The notes under the pieces were generated by a model. That model worked only from the letters and a program-made list of their open reading frames with translations. It was not told the DNA's origin and did no database searches. A stretch of DNA of 14,181 nucleotides, taken from Planctomycetota bacterium (GTDB lineage: Bacteria > Planctomycetota > UBA8742 > JACQVU01). The position numbers and the translations under genes are program-made. This document shows positions 7,283 through 14,161 of the stretch, in pieces. The stretch covers positions 1-14,181 of the forward strand of contig JACQVU010000243.1 in assembly GCA_016209585.1 (NCBI GenBank), written 5' to 3'. Positions within the stretch are counted from its first letter, which is position 1. Every line of letters begins with the position of its first letter.

Positions 7283-8302
7283 TTACGGTCGCGCCCCGCG
7301 CGCCTGGGCGCCGGAGGCCGAGGCGGCGGGCGCGGCGGCCGGCTCCAGCACGGAGACCGAGTGCAGGTTGTCGCCGCGCATGAAGGCGGCCATGACCGGC
7401 CGCAGCGTCGCGGCCGCCGGCCAGAGCAGGGCTCGCGCCGCGCGCCCGACCGCGCTCCGGCGGGCCTGGGGGGCGAAGTAGACGGGCTGTCGTCCGGTCT
7501 CTCCCCCCCCGAAGTCCGTGGGCGGCGCGCGGCCGGCGATCCGTTTGAGCAGGTGCGCCAGCACGTTGGTCAACTCGCCGGTTTCCGCCACGGTGGCGAT
7601 CTCCTCCACGCGGTGCGAGAGGCGCTCCAGCATGCCGCGGAGCGCGGCCGGGGTGAAGAAGGAGAGATGTTCGGGCGGCGACATGAACCACCACGCCGCG
7701 CCCATGCGGCGCGATCCCCAGGAGGCCATGTTGGGCACGCGGATGCAGAAGCGCGCCGGCCGGCGGATCGCTTCCCGGAAGCAGCCCAGCACCGCCGCGG
7801 GGTCGGGCAGGTGTTCGACGACGTCCTGGCAAAGCACGAGGTCTGGGTCGGCCTCCGCGACGTGCGCGGCCGAGAGAAAGTCGGCGACCACCCGCACGCG
7901 GGGGCCGGCGCCCAGCGCCCGCACCGCGGCCGCCCGCGCGCCGTCCGGCTCCACCGCCGTCACCACGCACCCCGCCCGCGCGAAGGCGGCGGTGAGGAAG
8001 CCGTAGCCCGCCCCCACGTCCAGCACGCGATCCGGCCGGCCATGCCGCGCGATCACCCGTGCGGCGAAGCGTTCGCTTTTCGCCCGGTTGGCCGCCGCGT
8101 CGCGAACGTAGGCGCTGGCGCCGGGCGAGCCTTGCCGCGCCGTCATCTCGCGGTAGGCCGCGGCGATCTCGGCCTCCCGCCCCCGCACGTCGGCTCGCGC
8201 CATGCCGCACCCGGCGCACCACCAGAGATCGAAGCCCGATTTGCTCCCCCCGGGCGCCATCGGCTTGTCGCAGGCCGGGCAGACCAGCGGCGGCGCGTTC
8301 AT
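7283..8302 (-). CDS. Zinc-ribbon class I SAM methyltransferase
   Basis: This 339-residue protein combines an N-terminal zinc ribbon (Cys8, Cys11, Cys29 and Cys32, as CPAC and CAGC) with a Methyltransf_23-like domain. Motif I VLDVGAGYG is at 93-101, the strand-2 acidic residue lies in AVEPDGARA (117-124), and QDVVEHLPDP is at 159-168. PEHLSFFTP at 210-218 matches the equivalent motif in the cluster's other methyltransferase. Zinc ribbons of this sort precede several sugar and polysaccharide methyltransferases. The frame runs back to 9025, but that part is antisense-like filler over the upstream gene. I chose the ATG at 8302 because it forms a classic ATGA overlap with the stop of the WecG-like gene. 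The C-terminal residues after about 270 are a less conserved Ala/Arg-rich extension. The likely role is methylation of a glycan residue in the cytoplasm; the substrate is unknown. Confidence 0.83.
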   Translation of the reverse strand: MNAPPLVCPACDKPMAPGGSKSGFDLWWCAGCGMARADVRGREAEIAAAYREMTARQGSPGASAYVRDAAANRAKSERFAARVIARHGRPDRVLDVGAGYGFLTAAFARAGCVVTAVEPDGARAAAVRALGAGPRVRVVADFLSAAHVAEADPDLVLCQDVVEHLPDPAAVLGCFREAIRRPARFCIRVPNMASWGSRRMGAAWWFMSPPEHLSFFTPAALRGMLERLSHRVEEIATVAETGELTNVLAHLLKRIAGRAPPTDFGGGETGRQPVYFAPQARRSAVGRAARALLWPAAATLRPVMAAFMRGDNLHSVSVLEPAAAPAASASGAQARGARP

Positions 8303-9144
8303 GGCGGCGTCCTCCCGCCCGGCGTGGCCGTTTCCCGCCGCGCGCCGGCGCCCAAAAACCACCGGCCGGCCACCTGGGCGAGCAGCCGGGCCACGAACCG
8401 CGGGTTGTGGTAGGCGTACCGCCGCCAGAGGCGGCGCGGCTCCATCAGCAGCCGGAAGAACCATTCCAGCCCCAGCCGCATCATCCAACGGGGGGCCTGA
8501 CGGACGCGGCCGGTGTGGAAGTCGAAGGCCGCGCCCACGCCCACCATGACGGCGCGAACGCGGCCCTGGTGCCGCGCCATCCATTGCTCCTGCTTGGGCG
8601 CGCCCAGGCCGACCCACACGACGTCGGCGCCGGAAGCGTTGATGCGCGCCACCACGGCGTCGTCCTCGGCTGGCGTCAGCGCGCGAAAGGGCGGACTTTC
8701 CCACCCGCACACCCGCAGTCCCGTGAACCGCCGGGTGAGCGTGGCGGCGAGTTCCCCGGCCACCCCGTCGCCGCCGCCGTAGAAGTAACTGCTCCAGCCG
8801 GTGTGGGCGGCGCGTTCGCAGAAATGGAGCAGGAGGTCCGGCCCGTAGACCCGGGTCTGCTTCGGCTGGCCGAGCAACCGCAGCGCCCAGACCAGCGGCA
8901 CGCCGTCGGGGGTGGCGATGTGAGCCGCGTTGAGGACGTTTCCAAACGCGGGGTGGTCGACGCCCTCCATCACGGAGTGGACGGTGCAGATGGCGACGTA
9001 GGCCGGCGTGCGGGCGACGATCCATCGTCCGATACAGTCCAGCGTGTCGGCGTATGAGGTGGCGCTGATGCCGATACCCAGAACGGAGACCTTGGGCGGG
9101 GCGGGCGGCGGCGGGGAGCGGGGGTCAGATTCCCCGGAAGGCAT
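8299..9144 (-). CDS. WecG/TagA/CpsF family glycosyltransferase
   Basis: This 281-residue GT26 enzyme should add the second sugar to a lipid-linked first sugar (as WecG adds ManNAcA and TagA adds ManNAc) at the inner face of the membrane. The family landmarks are all present. TPDG at 78-81 carries the catalytic Asp80, followed by RVYGPDLL at 98-105. GLGAPKQEQWM is at 179-189 and GVGAAFDFHTG at 202-212. Next comes APRWMMRLGLEWFFRLLMEP, with the basic/aromatic C-terminal tail that contacts membrane or lipid substrate. Length is slightly above the usual 240-260 residues because of a Pro-rich N-terminus and a short C-terminal extension. The start at 9144 overlaps the sugar transferase gene by 20 bases, and the stop overlaps the next gene by 4. 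Position directly after the initiating transferase fits a second step in repeat-unit assembly. Confidence 0.93.
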   Translation of the reverse strand: MPSGESDPRSPPPPAPPKVSVLGIGISATSYADTLDCIGRWIVARTPAYVAICTVHSVMEGVDHPAFGNVLNAAHIATPDGVPLVWALRLLGQPKQTRVYGPDLLLHFCERAAHTGWSSYFYGGGDGVAGELAATLTRRFTGLRVCGWESPPFRALTPAEDDAVVARINASGADVVWVGLGAPKQEQWMARHQGRVRAVMVGVGAAFDFHTGRVRQAPRWMMRLGLEWFFRLLMEPRRLWRRYAYHNPRFVARLLAQVAGRWFLGAGARRETATPGGRTPP

Positions 9145-10543
9145 AGAAGAGCGTCTGGATGATGATCATCAGGTCCATCAGCAGCGACTGGTTCTGGATG
9201 TAATAGAAGTCGTAGTCCAGGTTCTCGTGGATGGGGTTCTTGCGGTCGGCGCTGATCTGCCAGAGGCCGGTGATGCCGGGCCGGACGAGGAGGCGGGCGC
9301 GCTGGGTGAGGGTGTACTTCTCGACGATGAAGGGCATTTCGGGGCGCGGGCCGACGATGCTCATGTCGCCCGCGAGCACGTTGAAGAACTGTGGCAACTC
9401 GTCGAGACTGGTCTTGCGCAGGAAGCGCCCCACGGCGGTGATCCGGGGGTCGTCGGCCGATTGCGGGGTGATGGCGTACTTGGGGGCGTCGGTGCGCATG
9501 CTCCGGAACTTGAAGATGCGGAAGAGACGGCCGTTCTTGCCCACGCGCTCCTGCACGAACAGCGCCGGCCCGGGGCTGGTGATCTTCACGAGCGCCGCGA
9601 TGATGATCATCGGCAGCCCGAAGATCGAGAGCACGGCCGCACTGATCAGAATGTCCACGGCGCGTTTCAGCGTGCGGAACATCCAGTTGGGGCGCACCTG
9701 CCGCTCGCCCACCAGGGGGAACTCGCCCAGGCTCTCGAAACTGGCCGCGCGGAAGGGCACGTGCGACACCAGCGCCACATACTTCACCCCCAGGCCGAGT
9801 GACTTCACGAACTCGATGATCTCGTGCAACCGCTCCAACGCGATGTCCGGAATCGCCAGGATCACCTCCTCCAGCGCGTACCCCACGGCCACCGTGCGCA
9901 ACTGCGCCTGCCCGCCGGCGACCGGAATGCCGATGGCCTTGTCCTCGCCGATGCCGATCACCTGCCCCTGCACGTCCGGCGTGTCGTCGATGAAACAGAC
10001 CGGCAACAGCCCGTGCGCCGGCGCGTCCCACATGCGCCGCGCCAGGAGTTGCCCCGTGGCCCCGGCGCCGTAAATGGCGACGCGCGACACCCCGATCCCC
10101 CGCGCGTGCAGCCAGCGCGACAGGCGCCGCAGCCCCATGCGCGAGGCGGCCAGCAGGATGCCGGTGTGGACCAGCGACAACCCCAGCACCAGGCGCGAGA
10201 TCGAGAAGTCCCGGAACGCGAACGTCACCGCGAACAGCGTCAACGCCACCACCAGCAGGCTCCGCGCCACCGCCGTCACTTCGTCGATGTTCAACACGCT
10301 GGCGTTCTGATCGTACGACCGCGTGAGCGCGAGCATGGTCAGCAGCCCCAGCGCCGTGGCCGTGGCGATGTAGACGTAAATCTCGGCGTCGTGCGGGCCG
10401 CGCTGCCAGATCCAACTCAACCGCTCGCTCATGTAAATCTGCACCGCGAACGCGAACCCCAACACCACCGCCAGCGCGTCGCCGAGCGCCATGCAGATGG
10501 TGAACACCAGCGTGAACCGCGAACGGTGCGTGAGCGGGACCAT
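9125..10543 (-). CDS. Polyprenyl-phosphate hexose-1-phosphate transferase (WbaP/WcaJ-like)
   Basis: This 472-residue initiating transferase moves a hexose-1-phosphate from a nucleotide sugar to undecaprenyl phosphate, starting glycan assembly at the inner membrane. It has the classic long architecture. Four N-terminal membrane helices lie within about residues 10-135. A Rossmann-like CoA_binding_3 domain follows, with VAIYGAGATGQ at 155-165. A hydrophobic re-entrant helix is near 294-319, then the catalytic domain. That domain shows QERVG at 331-335, FKFRSM at 344-349, SLDELPQFFNVL with the Asp381-Glu382 dyad, GDMSIVGPRPE at 392-402 and RPGITGLWQ at 421-429. I chose the ATG at 10543. The frame also offers a TTG at 10579, but its GGAGG abuts the codon with no spacer, so the start is uncertain by 12 residues. 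The sugar specificity is not readable. Confidence 0.93.
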   Translation of the reverse strand: MVPLTHRSRFTLVFTICMALGDALAVVLGFAFAVQIYMSERLSWIWQRGPHDAEIYVYIATATALGLLTMLALTRSYDQNASVLNIDEVTAVARSLLVVALTLFAVTFAFRDFSISRLVLGLSLVHTGILLAASRMGLRRLSRWLHARGIGVSRVAIYGAGATGQLLARRMWDAPAHGLLPVCFIDDTPDVQGQVIGIGEDKAIGIPVAGGQAQLRTVAVGYALEEVILAIPDIALERLHEIIEFVKSLGLGVKYVALVSHVPFRAASFESLGEFPLVGERQVRPNWMFRTLKRAVDILISAAVLSIFGLPMIIIAALVKITSPGPALFVQERVGKNGRLFRIFKFRSMRTDAPKYAITPQSADDPRITAVGRFLRKTSLDELPQFFNVLAGDMSIVGPRPEMPFIVEKYTLTQRARLLVRPGITGLWQISADRKNPIHENLDYDFYYIQNQSLLMDLMIIIQTLFYAFRGI

Positions 10544-10598
10544 GGCCGTGGGCGCGGCGCCGAACCGGCGCGCCGTCAACCTCCGCCGCCGGACCGCC

Positions 10599-10620
10599 CG
10601 CGGGAAAATCCCCTCCCGCG
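10599..10620 (-). other. Intercistronic stem-loop
   Basis: CGCGGGA and TCCCGCG form a perfect 7-bp stem with an 8-base loop, in the 96-base gap between the epimerase stop and the sugar transferase start. No T-tract follows on the minus strand, so it is more likely an RNA processing, stability or attenuation structure than a full terminator. It marks the largest break inside the operon. Confidence 0.4.
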
Positions 10621-10639
10621 AAGCCCGGCCGTGAGACGG

Positions 10640-11647
10640 TCAGTGCACGATGAACTGGGCATTGCGGTACTTCGCCGAAGACGGCTCGGTGATGATGCCG
10701 TTCTCGATTGCGTCAGCCACCTCGCGGATGCCCTGCCGCACGGTGCGGGTCGTCTGGAAGCCGAGCACCCGCTGGATCTTCTCGAACGACACCCGAATGT
10801 CGCGCATGTCCCCGCCGAAGGAGAGGTCTTTGTACTCCACCTCCACCTTCGGAATAACCTCGGCGATCAGTTCCACCAGTTCGGTCTTCGTGAAGTTCCC
10901 CTCGTCGGAGCCGACGTTGAACACCTGCCCGCGGAAGACCTCCCCGTCGGGCCGCGTGATCGCCAACTCGATGGCCCGCACCACGTCGGCCACGTGCACG
11001 AACGACCGCGAATAGCCCCGCTGGTAGATGATCAACTTGCGCCGCGTCAGCGCCTCCAGCACGAACTGGTTCACGATCAGATCGAACCGCGTCCGCGGCG
11101 ACACCCCGTACAACGTGGCGAACCGGAACAGCACCGGCACGCACGCCGACCGCGCCGATTCCGACAGCAAAAACTCCTCGCACTTCACCTTCGTCTCCGC
11201 GTAGAGCGACTGCGGCTTCAGCGGCGACTCCTCCGTCACCGGCTTGCCCTCGCCCGCCACCCCGTAGTTCGAGTAGGTCGAGGCGAACACGAACCGCCGC
11301 GCGCCGCTCTCCTGCGCCTTGCGGAACACCCGCTGCGTGGTCTCGAAGTTGTACCGCCACGCCACCTCCGGCCCCACGGCCTGGCAGGCGGGGAACCCCA
11401 CCAGCGCGGCCAGGTGCGCCACCGCGTCCACCCCCTCGAAGCACTCCGCGTACCGCGACACCTCGTAGGCGTCGCCCTTCACGAACTGGTACTTTCCGTG
11501 CGACAGGAAGGGCACGATCGACTCGCCCCCGAACAGCAAGGCGTCGATCGACCGCACCCGGTGGCCGCGCTCCAGCAGCCACCCCGTGAGCAGCGAGCCG
11601 ATATAGCCCGCGCCACCCGTGATGAGGACCGTGAGCGAAGCGCCCAT
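10640..11647 (-). CDS. NAD-dependent sugar epimerase/dehydratase (extended SDR)
   Basis: This 335-residue cytoplasmic enzyme of the extended short-chain dehydrogenase family probably interconverts or dehydrates a nucleotide sugar to supply the cluster. The nucleotide-binding TGGAGYIG is at 10-17, the Asp35 in SID sits at the end of strand 2, and VAHLAALVG is at 76-84. The active-site strand FASTYSNYG at 121-129 precedes the catalytic YxxxK (Tyr149, Lys153). The substrate-binding loop has LFRFATLYG, and the later SRSFVHVADVVRAI block is typical of UDP/GDP-sugar 4-epimerases and 4,6-dehydratases. Exact chemistry cannot be chosen. The frame runs to 11758, but residues before the ATG at 11647 lack family sequence, while the GGAGYIG motif starts 11 codons in, as normal. 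A GGAGG lies only one base before this ATG, and a GGGGGA further up may be the working RBS. It is the first gene of the operon, behind a plausible promoter. Confidence 0.9.
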   Translation of the reverse strand: MGASLTVLITGGAGYIGSLLTGWLLERGHRVRSIDALLFGGESIVPFLSHGKYQFVKGDAYEVSRYAECFEGVDAVAHLAALVGFPACQAVGPEVAWRYNFETTQRVFRKAQESGARRFVFASTYSNYGVAGEGKPVTEESPLKPQSLYAETKVKCEEFLLSESARSACVPVLFRFATLYGVSPRTRFDLIVNQFVLEALTRRKLIIYQRGYSRSFVHVADVVRAIELAITRPDGEVFRGQVFNVGSDEGNFTKTELVELIAEVIPKVEVEYKDLSFGGDMRDIRVSFEKIQRVLGFQTTRTVRQGIREVADAIENGIITEPSSAKYRNAQFIVH

Positions 11648-11720
11648 ACCTCCGTCCCCCGCCTGGCTGCCCGCCGGGAAACCCCGGACGAGGCGAACAG
11701 CGGCCGGAACCGAACCAGTG

Positions 11721-11750
11721 ATGATACTCGCGCCCCGCCGTCCCTCACAA
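11721..11750 (-). promoter_or_regulatory. Sigma70-like promoter candidate for the polysaccharide operon
   Basis: On the minus strand TTGTGA (11750-11745) and TATCAT (11726-11721) are separated by 18 bases. They match the -35 and -10 consensus at 4 of 6 and 5 of 6 positions. Transcription would start near 11714, giving a leader of about 66 bases before the epimerase ATG. The call is by eye in GC-rich DNA, where such A/T-rich hexamers are rare. Confidence 0.45.
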
Positions 11751-11800
11751 GAACCCACTGATTTCCGGGTGCATGTCCGAACTTGCGAAGGGGCGCCGGA

Positions 11801-11937
11801 ACAGGAGCCGGGAGCGTCAGCGACCGGTCCGGCACGGCCGCGAGCGATTCGCCGCGCGACCCGACCCGTCGCTCACGCTCCGGGTTCCTGGTCCGCCGCC
11901 GCACGCCAAAACCGGTCGCTTACGCTCCTGGCTCTTG
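11801..11937. repeat. Three copies of a 26-bp intergenic repeat, inverted
   Basis: Copy 1 lies on the plus strand at about 11803-11828. Copies 2 (about 11864-11889) and 3 (about 11912-11937) are on the minus strand. All three share the core ggagcgtNagcgaccggt with a variable central base (c, g, a); copy 2 has one further change (acgggt). The opposite orientation lets copy 1 pair with copy 2 or 3 in long imperfect hairpins of about 17-18 bp. The pattern resembles REP-like dispersed intergenic repeats of large-genome bacteria; I recall similar text from planctomycetes, unverified. It may act as a transcription boundary after the ATPase/TOPRIM pair. Confidence 0.75.
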
Positions 11938-11997
11938 CGCGCCGCGGGGCGGGAAACGAACCGCGCCGGCGGCGACGCCCGGCGGCATTGGAACGGG

Positions 11998-12723
11998 TCA
12001 CGGCTCGGCGTTGAAATGCTCGCGAAGTTGTTCCAGAAAGGGCCGGAAGCCCAGCGGGCAGGTCTTCGCGAGTTTGTCGACGTTGGTGGTTCGGGCGACC
12101 CGTTCGCGGAAGGCGGTGTCCGCGTCTTGGCCGCATGACCGGGCGATCTCCTGCAACAACGGTTTCGACGCACGCATGTCGCCTGTCTCCTTCTCCTGAT
12201 GCAGCGATTCCGGCTGAGCGACCTCGGGATACTTGGTCGTCAGTGTCTTAACGGAAACACCGACCTCACGCGCCAACGCGTCGACCGCGCCGATGGTCCA
12301 CGCTTCGATCGACTGCACCACGACCCCCGTCGCGATCGCGTGATCGCGATTGTTCCTTCCCGCTTGTATCGCGCCCTCGGCGAGTTCAACTCCAGCAAGG
12401 GATCGACGGGATTTCGTCTGGTGATCACCTTCGTCCACCACCATGACAGTGCCGGCGCAACCATAGCGCGTGGTCGAGAGCAGAACCGCCGCGCCAACCT
12501 TCTTCCTCCAGCCACGGGGAACCCCCTTTCCCGGTTTTCTGCTCTTTGGCGCGAGATCCGCCACGCTGAGCCACGTGAGGCTGATGGAATCTTCGCCGAT
12601 CGACGGAACCGCGCGACGGGCCAGGTTAAAGACGACTCCTCCCGCGGGCCTCTCCCTTTTTCCACCATGCGGAGGAGCCCGGCCAATGTCGTGGGGGCCT
12701 TCACCGACGAAGAGCACTTTCAT
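11998..12723 (-). CDS. TOPRIM-like (DUF4276-type) protein, partner of AAA ATPase
   Basis: This is a 241-residue soluble protein with no signal peptide or membrane segment. The N-terminal strand VLFVGEGPHDIG (3-14) resembles the first TOPRIM motif, with Glu8 as candidate metal ligand. VMVVDEGDH (93-101) gives two acidic residues, Asp97 and Asp100, like the TOPRIM DxD motif. VVQSIEAWTIGAVDAL (135-150) matches the IEAW signature I associate with DUF4276-like proteins, and a later PES...SKPLL segment (171-190) fits the same group. TOPRIM proteins cut or bind nucleic acid with divalent metal, so this is the likely effector of the pair, acting under the ATPase. It starts 23 bases after the ATPase stop, implying co-transcription. 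The RBS is weak. G+C and codon use are closer to the neighbours than those of the GTPase gene. The family call is from motifs only; a non-catalytic role is possible. Confidence 0.6.
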   Translation of the reverse strand: MKVLFVGEGPHDIGRAPPHGGKRERPAGGVVFNLARRAVPSIGEDSISLTWLSVADLAPKSRKPGKGVPRGWRKKVGAAVLLSTTRYGCAGTVMVVDEGDHQTKSRRSLAGVELAEGAIQAGRNNRDHAIATGVVVQSIEAWTIGAVDALAREVGVSVKTLTTKYPEVAQPESLHQEKETGDMRASKPLLQEIARSCGQDADTAFRERVARTTNVDKLAKTCPLGFRPFLEQLREHFNAEP

Positions 12724-12746
12724 GGCGCCGTGGGGGTGGCCACCAT

Positions 12747-14063
12747 CTACGGGTGTCGCACGGTCGGAGTCCCGGATTCTGCCCCACTTGGTCCCTCTTC
12801 GACTTCGGCGCCCAGCGCGGGTTCCGTTTCCTCGACTTGCCCTCCGGACTCCGCCTCGCTTGCTTCTGTTTCGACGTCGGCGCCCCGGATGAGCGCCTCT
12901 TCGCCGAGCAGATGCCAGAGTTCCCCAGCGCCGAATTCCTTGCGGTGCGTTTTCACCGTCTTGCTTTCCGCCATCGGCGTCACCCTGGCCGCCCCGTCCG
13001 CCGACCGCGTGAAGATGAGCACCTCTTCGGGCTCCAGGTGATTGAGCAGAACGGGATTGTGCGTGGTCAGCAGAATCTGCCGCGCGTGGCCACCGAGTTC
13101 TCCGGTGGACATCTTGTGGAACATGTCGAGCAGAAACTCAATCGCCTCCGGGTGGACGCCGTTTTCCGGCTCCTCGATCATCAGGCGATCGGCGCCGGAA
13201 CCGTGCGCGAGGGCCAGATACGCCGTCAGCAGAAGAACACCGTCCGAAACAAACGCCGCGTCCAACTCCACCTTGGAGCCATCGCCATTAAAAACGTAGT
13301 TCAGGGCGTAGAAGTCCCGTTCACCAACACGCTGTTTCTCGCCAAAACGCGTCGGGCCAAGAACCACCGGCCGGTGACCCGCCGGCAGCACGCGCAACTG
13401 TCGGAAGAAACTGGCGACTTCGGTCAGTGAGCGCTTCAACGCGGAAAACGCGCCTTCCTCGTCGTACTCGCGAAACCACTTCACCACCGTGGCGAGGTTG
13501 TCACCCGAGCGCGAAAGCACCGGGCTTTCCCCCGATGTTCCCGCCAGGCGCAGGTGGCTCGGAACGAAGGAGTGCGCCGATACGCTCAGCAGGTCTTTGC
13601 GAACGCGGTCCACGTCCTGCCCGGCGTGAACGTCGTGCGCCAAGTACGGTATCGGGGCGATAGCCGTTGAGAACCCTTGTGGCACGATGTCTCGCTCTCC
13701 CGGCCATCGCGCGGAAATCCGTGGCTCGCCGTTGAGCGTCAGCCGTTCGACGTATTTGCTCTCGTCCCTGGGGATCTGTAGGTCGTAGTGATACTCGATT
13801 TCCCGCTTCTCTCCACACGTCCCGGTCACCGACCAGCACAGAGGCAGCGCGGGATCGTGCATCCACACCACGTCTTCGTGCCTGATCTTCGGCGCGGAGA
13901 GGTCATCCCGACGGGCAAGAACCGGGCTGGCCAGATACTCCAGCGCATCGAACACGCTGCTCTTCCCCGTGTTGTTCAGCCCGATGAACGCCGTCACCGG
14001 CCGCAGCGGAAGCGTGACGTCTTTCAGACACTTGAAATTCCGGATGCGAAGACTGGTCAGCAT
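12747..14063 (-). CDS. ABC/OLD-type AAA family ATPase (AAA_21)
   Basis: This 438-residue cytoplasmic ATPase begins MLTSLRIRNFKCLKDVTLPL, the standard N-terminal strand pair of SMC/RecF/OLD-like ATPases. Walker A is GLNNTGKS at 28-35. A signature-like VSDGVLLLTAYLALA (272-286) precedes Walker B LMIEEPENGVHP (294-305), which contains the catalytic Glu pair. The H-loop is TTHNP at 333-337. The GAGELWHLL segment at 378-386 is typical of AAA_21 proteins encoded beside TOPRIM/DUF4276 genes. There is no fused TOPRIM or nuclease domain, in contrast to OLD or GajA; the next gene probably supplies it. The last 40 residues form an acidic Glu/Ser-rich tail. I chose the ATG at 14063, with a GAGG 6 bases upstream; the frame runs to 14138 without family sequence. 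The likely role is ATP-driven sensing and dimerisation that controls the TOPRIM-like partner, possibly in phage defence. Confidence 0.85.
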   Translation of the reverse strand: MLTSLRIRNFKCLKDVTLPLRPVTAFIGLNNTGKSSVFDALEYLASPVLARRDDLSAPKIRHEDVVWMHDPALPLCWSVTGTCGEKREIEYHYDLQIPRDESKYVERLTLNGEPRISARWPGERDIVPQGFSTAIAPIPYLAHDVHAGQDVDRVRKDLLSVSAHSFVPSHLRLAGTSGESPVLSRSGDNLATVVKWFREYDEEGAFSALKRSLTEVASFFRQLRVLPAGHRPVVLGPTRFGEKQRVGERDFYALNYVFNGDGSKVELDAAFVSDGVLLLTAYLALAHGSGADRLMIEEPENGVHPEAIEFLLDMFHKMSTGELGGHARQILLTTHNPVLLNHLEPEEVLIFTRSADGAARVTPMAESKTVKTHRKEFGAGELWHLLGEEALIRGADVETEASEAESGGQVEETEPALGAEVEEGPSGAESGTPTVRHP

Positions 14064-14161
14064 GGCGCGCCTCGCCGCCTGGCACTCTTGCCCAGCATAC
14101 TCCGGAACGCATCGGGGGCGCGACGGGGAACCGCTCACAACCGCCTTCTCCTGCCCCCCGT

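Larger units (their letters stand above)
11648..11997. other. Intergenic region between defence-like pair and polysaccharide operon
   Basis: These 350 bases hold the promoter candidate for the operon (11721-11750), the three-copy inverted repeat (11801-11937) and GC-rich filler. Open frames crossing it are repeat-derived and show no protein family. Transcription from the TOPRIM-like gene would enter this region and meet the hairpin-forming repeats, which could act as a boundary. Confidence 0.6.

Noticed and set aside
3771..8413. Very long plus-strand open frames (504 and 761 codons)
   Set aside because: They are antisense shadows of GC-rich genes, rich in His/Arg/Gly with no family motifs, while the opposite strand encodes well-recognised enzymes.
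8303..9025. 580-codon version of the zinc-ribbon methyltransferase
   Set aside because: The extra 241 residues are an out-of-frame reading of the WecG-like gene. The ATG at 8302 forms an ATGA overlap with that gene's stop.
11801..11937. CRISPR array interpretation of the repeats
   Set aside because: The copies are in opposite orientations, spacing is irregular and no cas gene is present.
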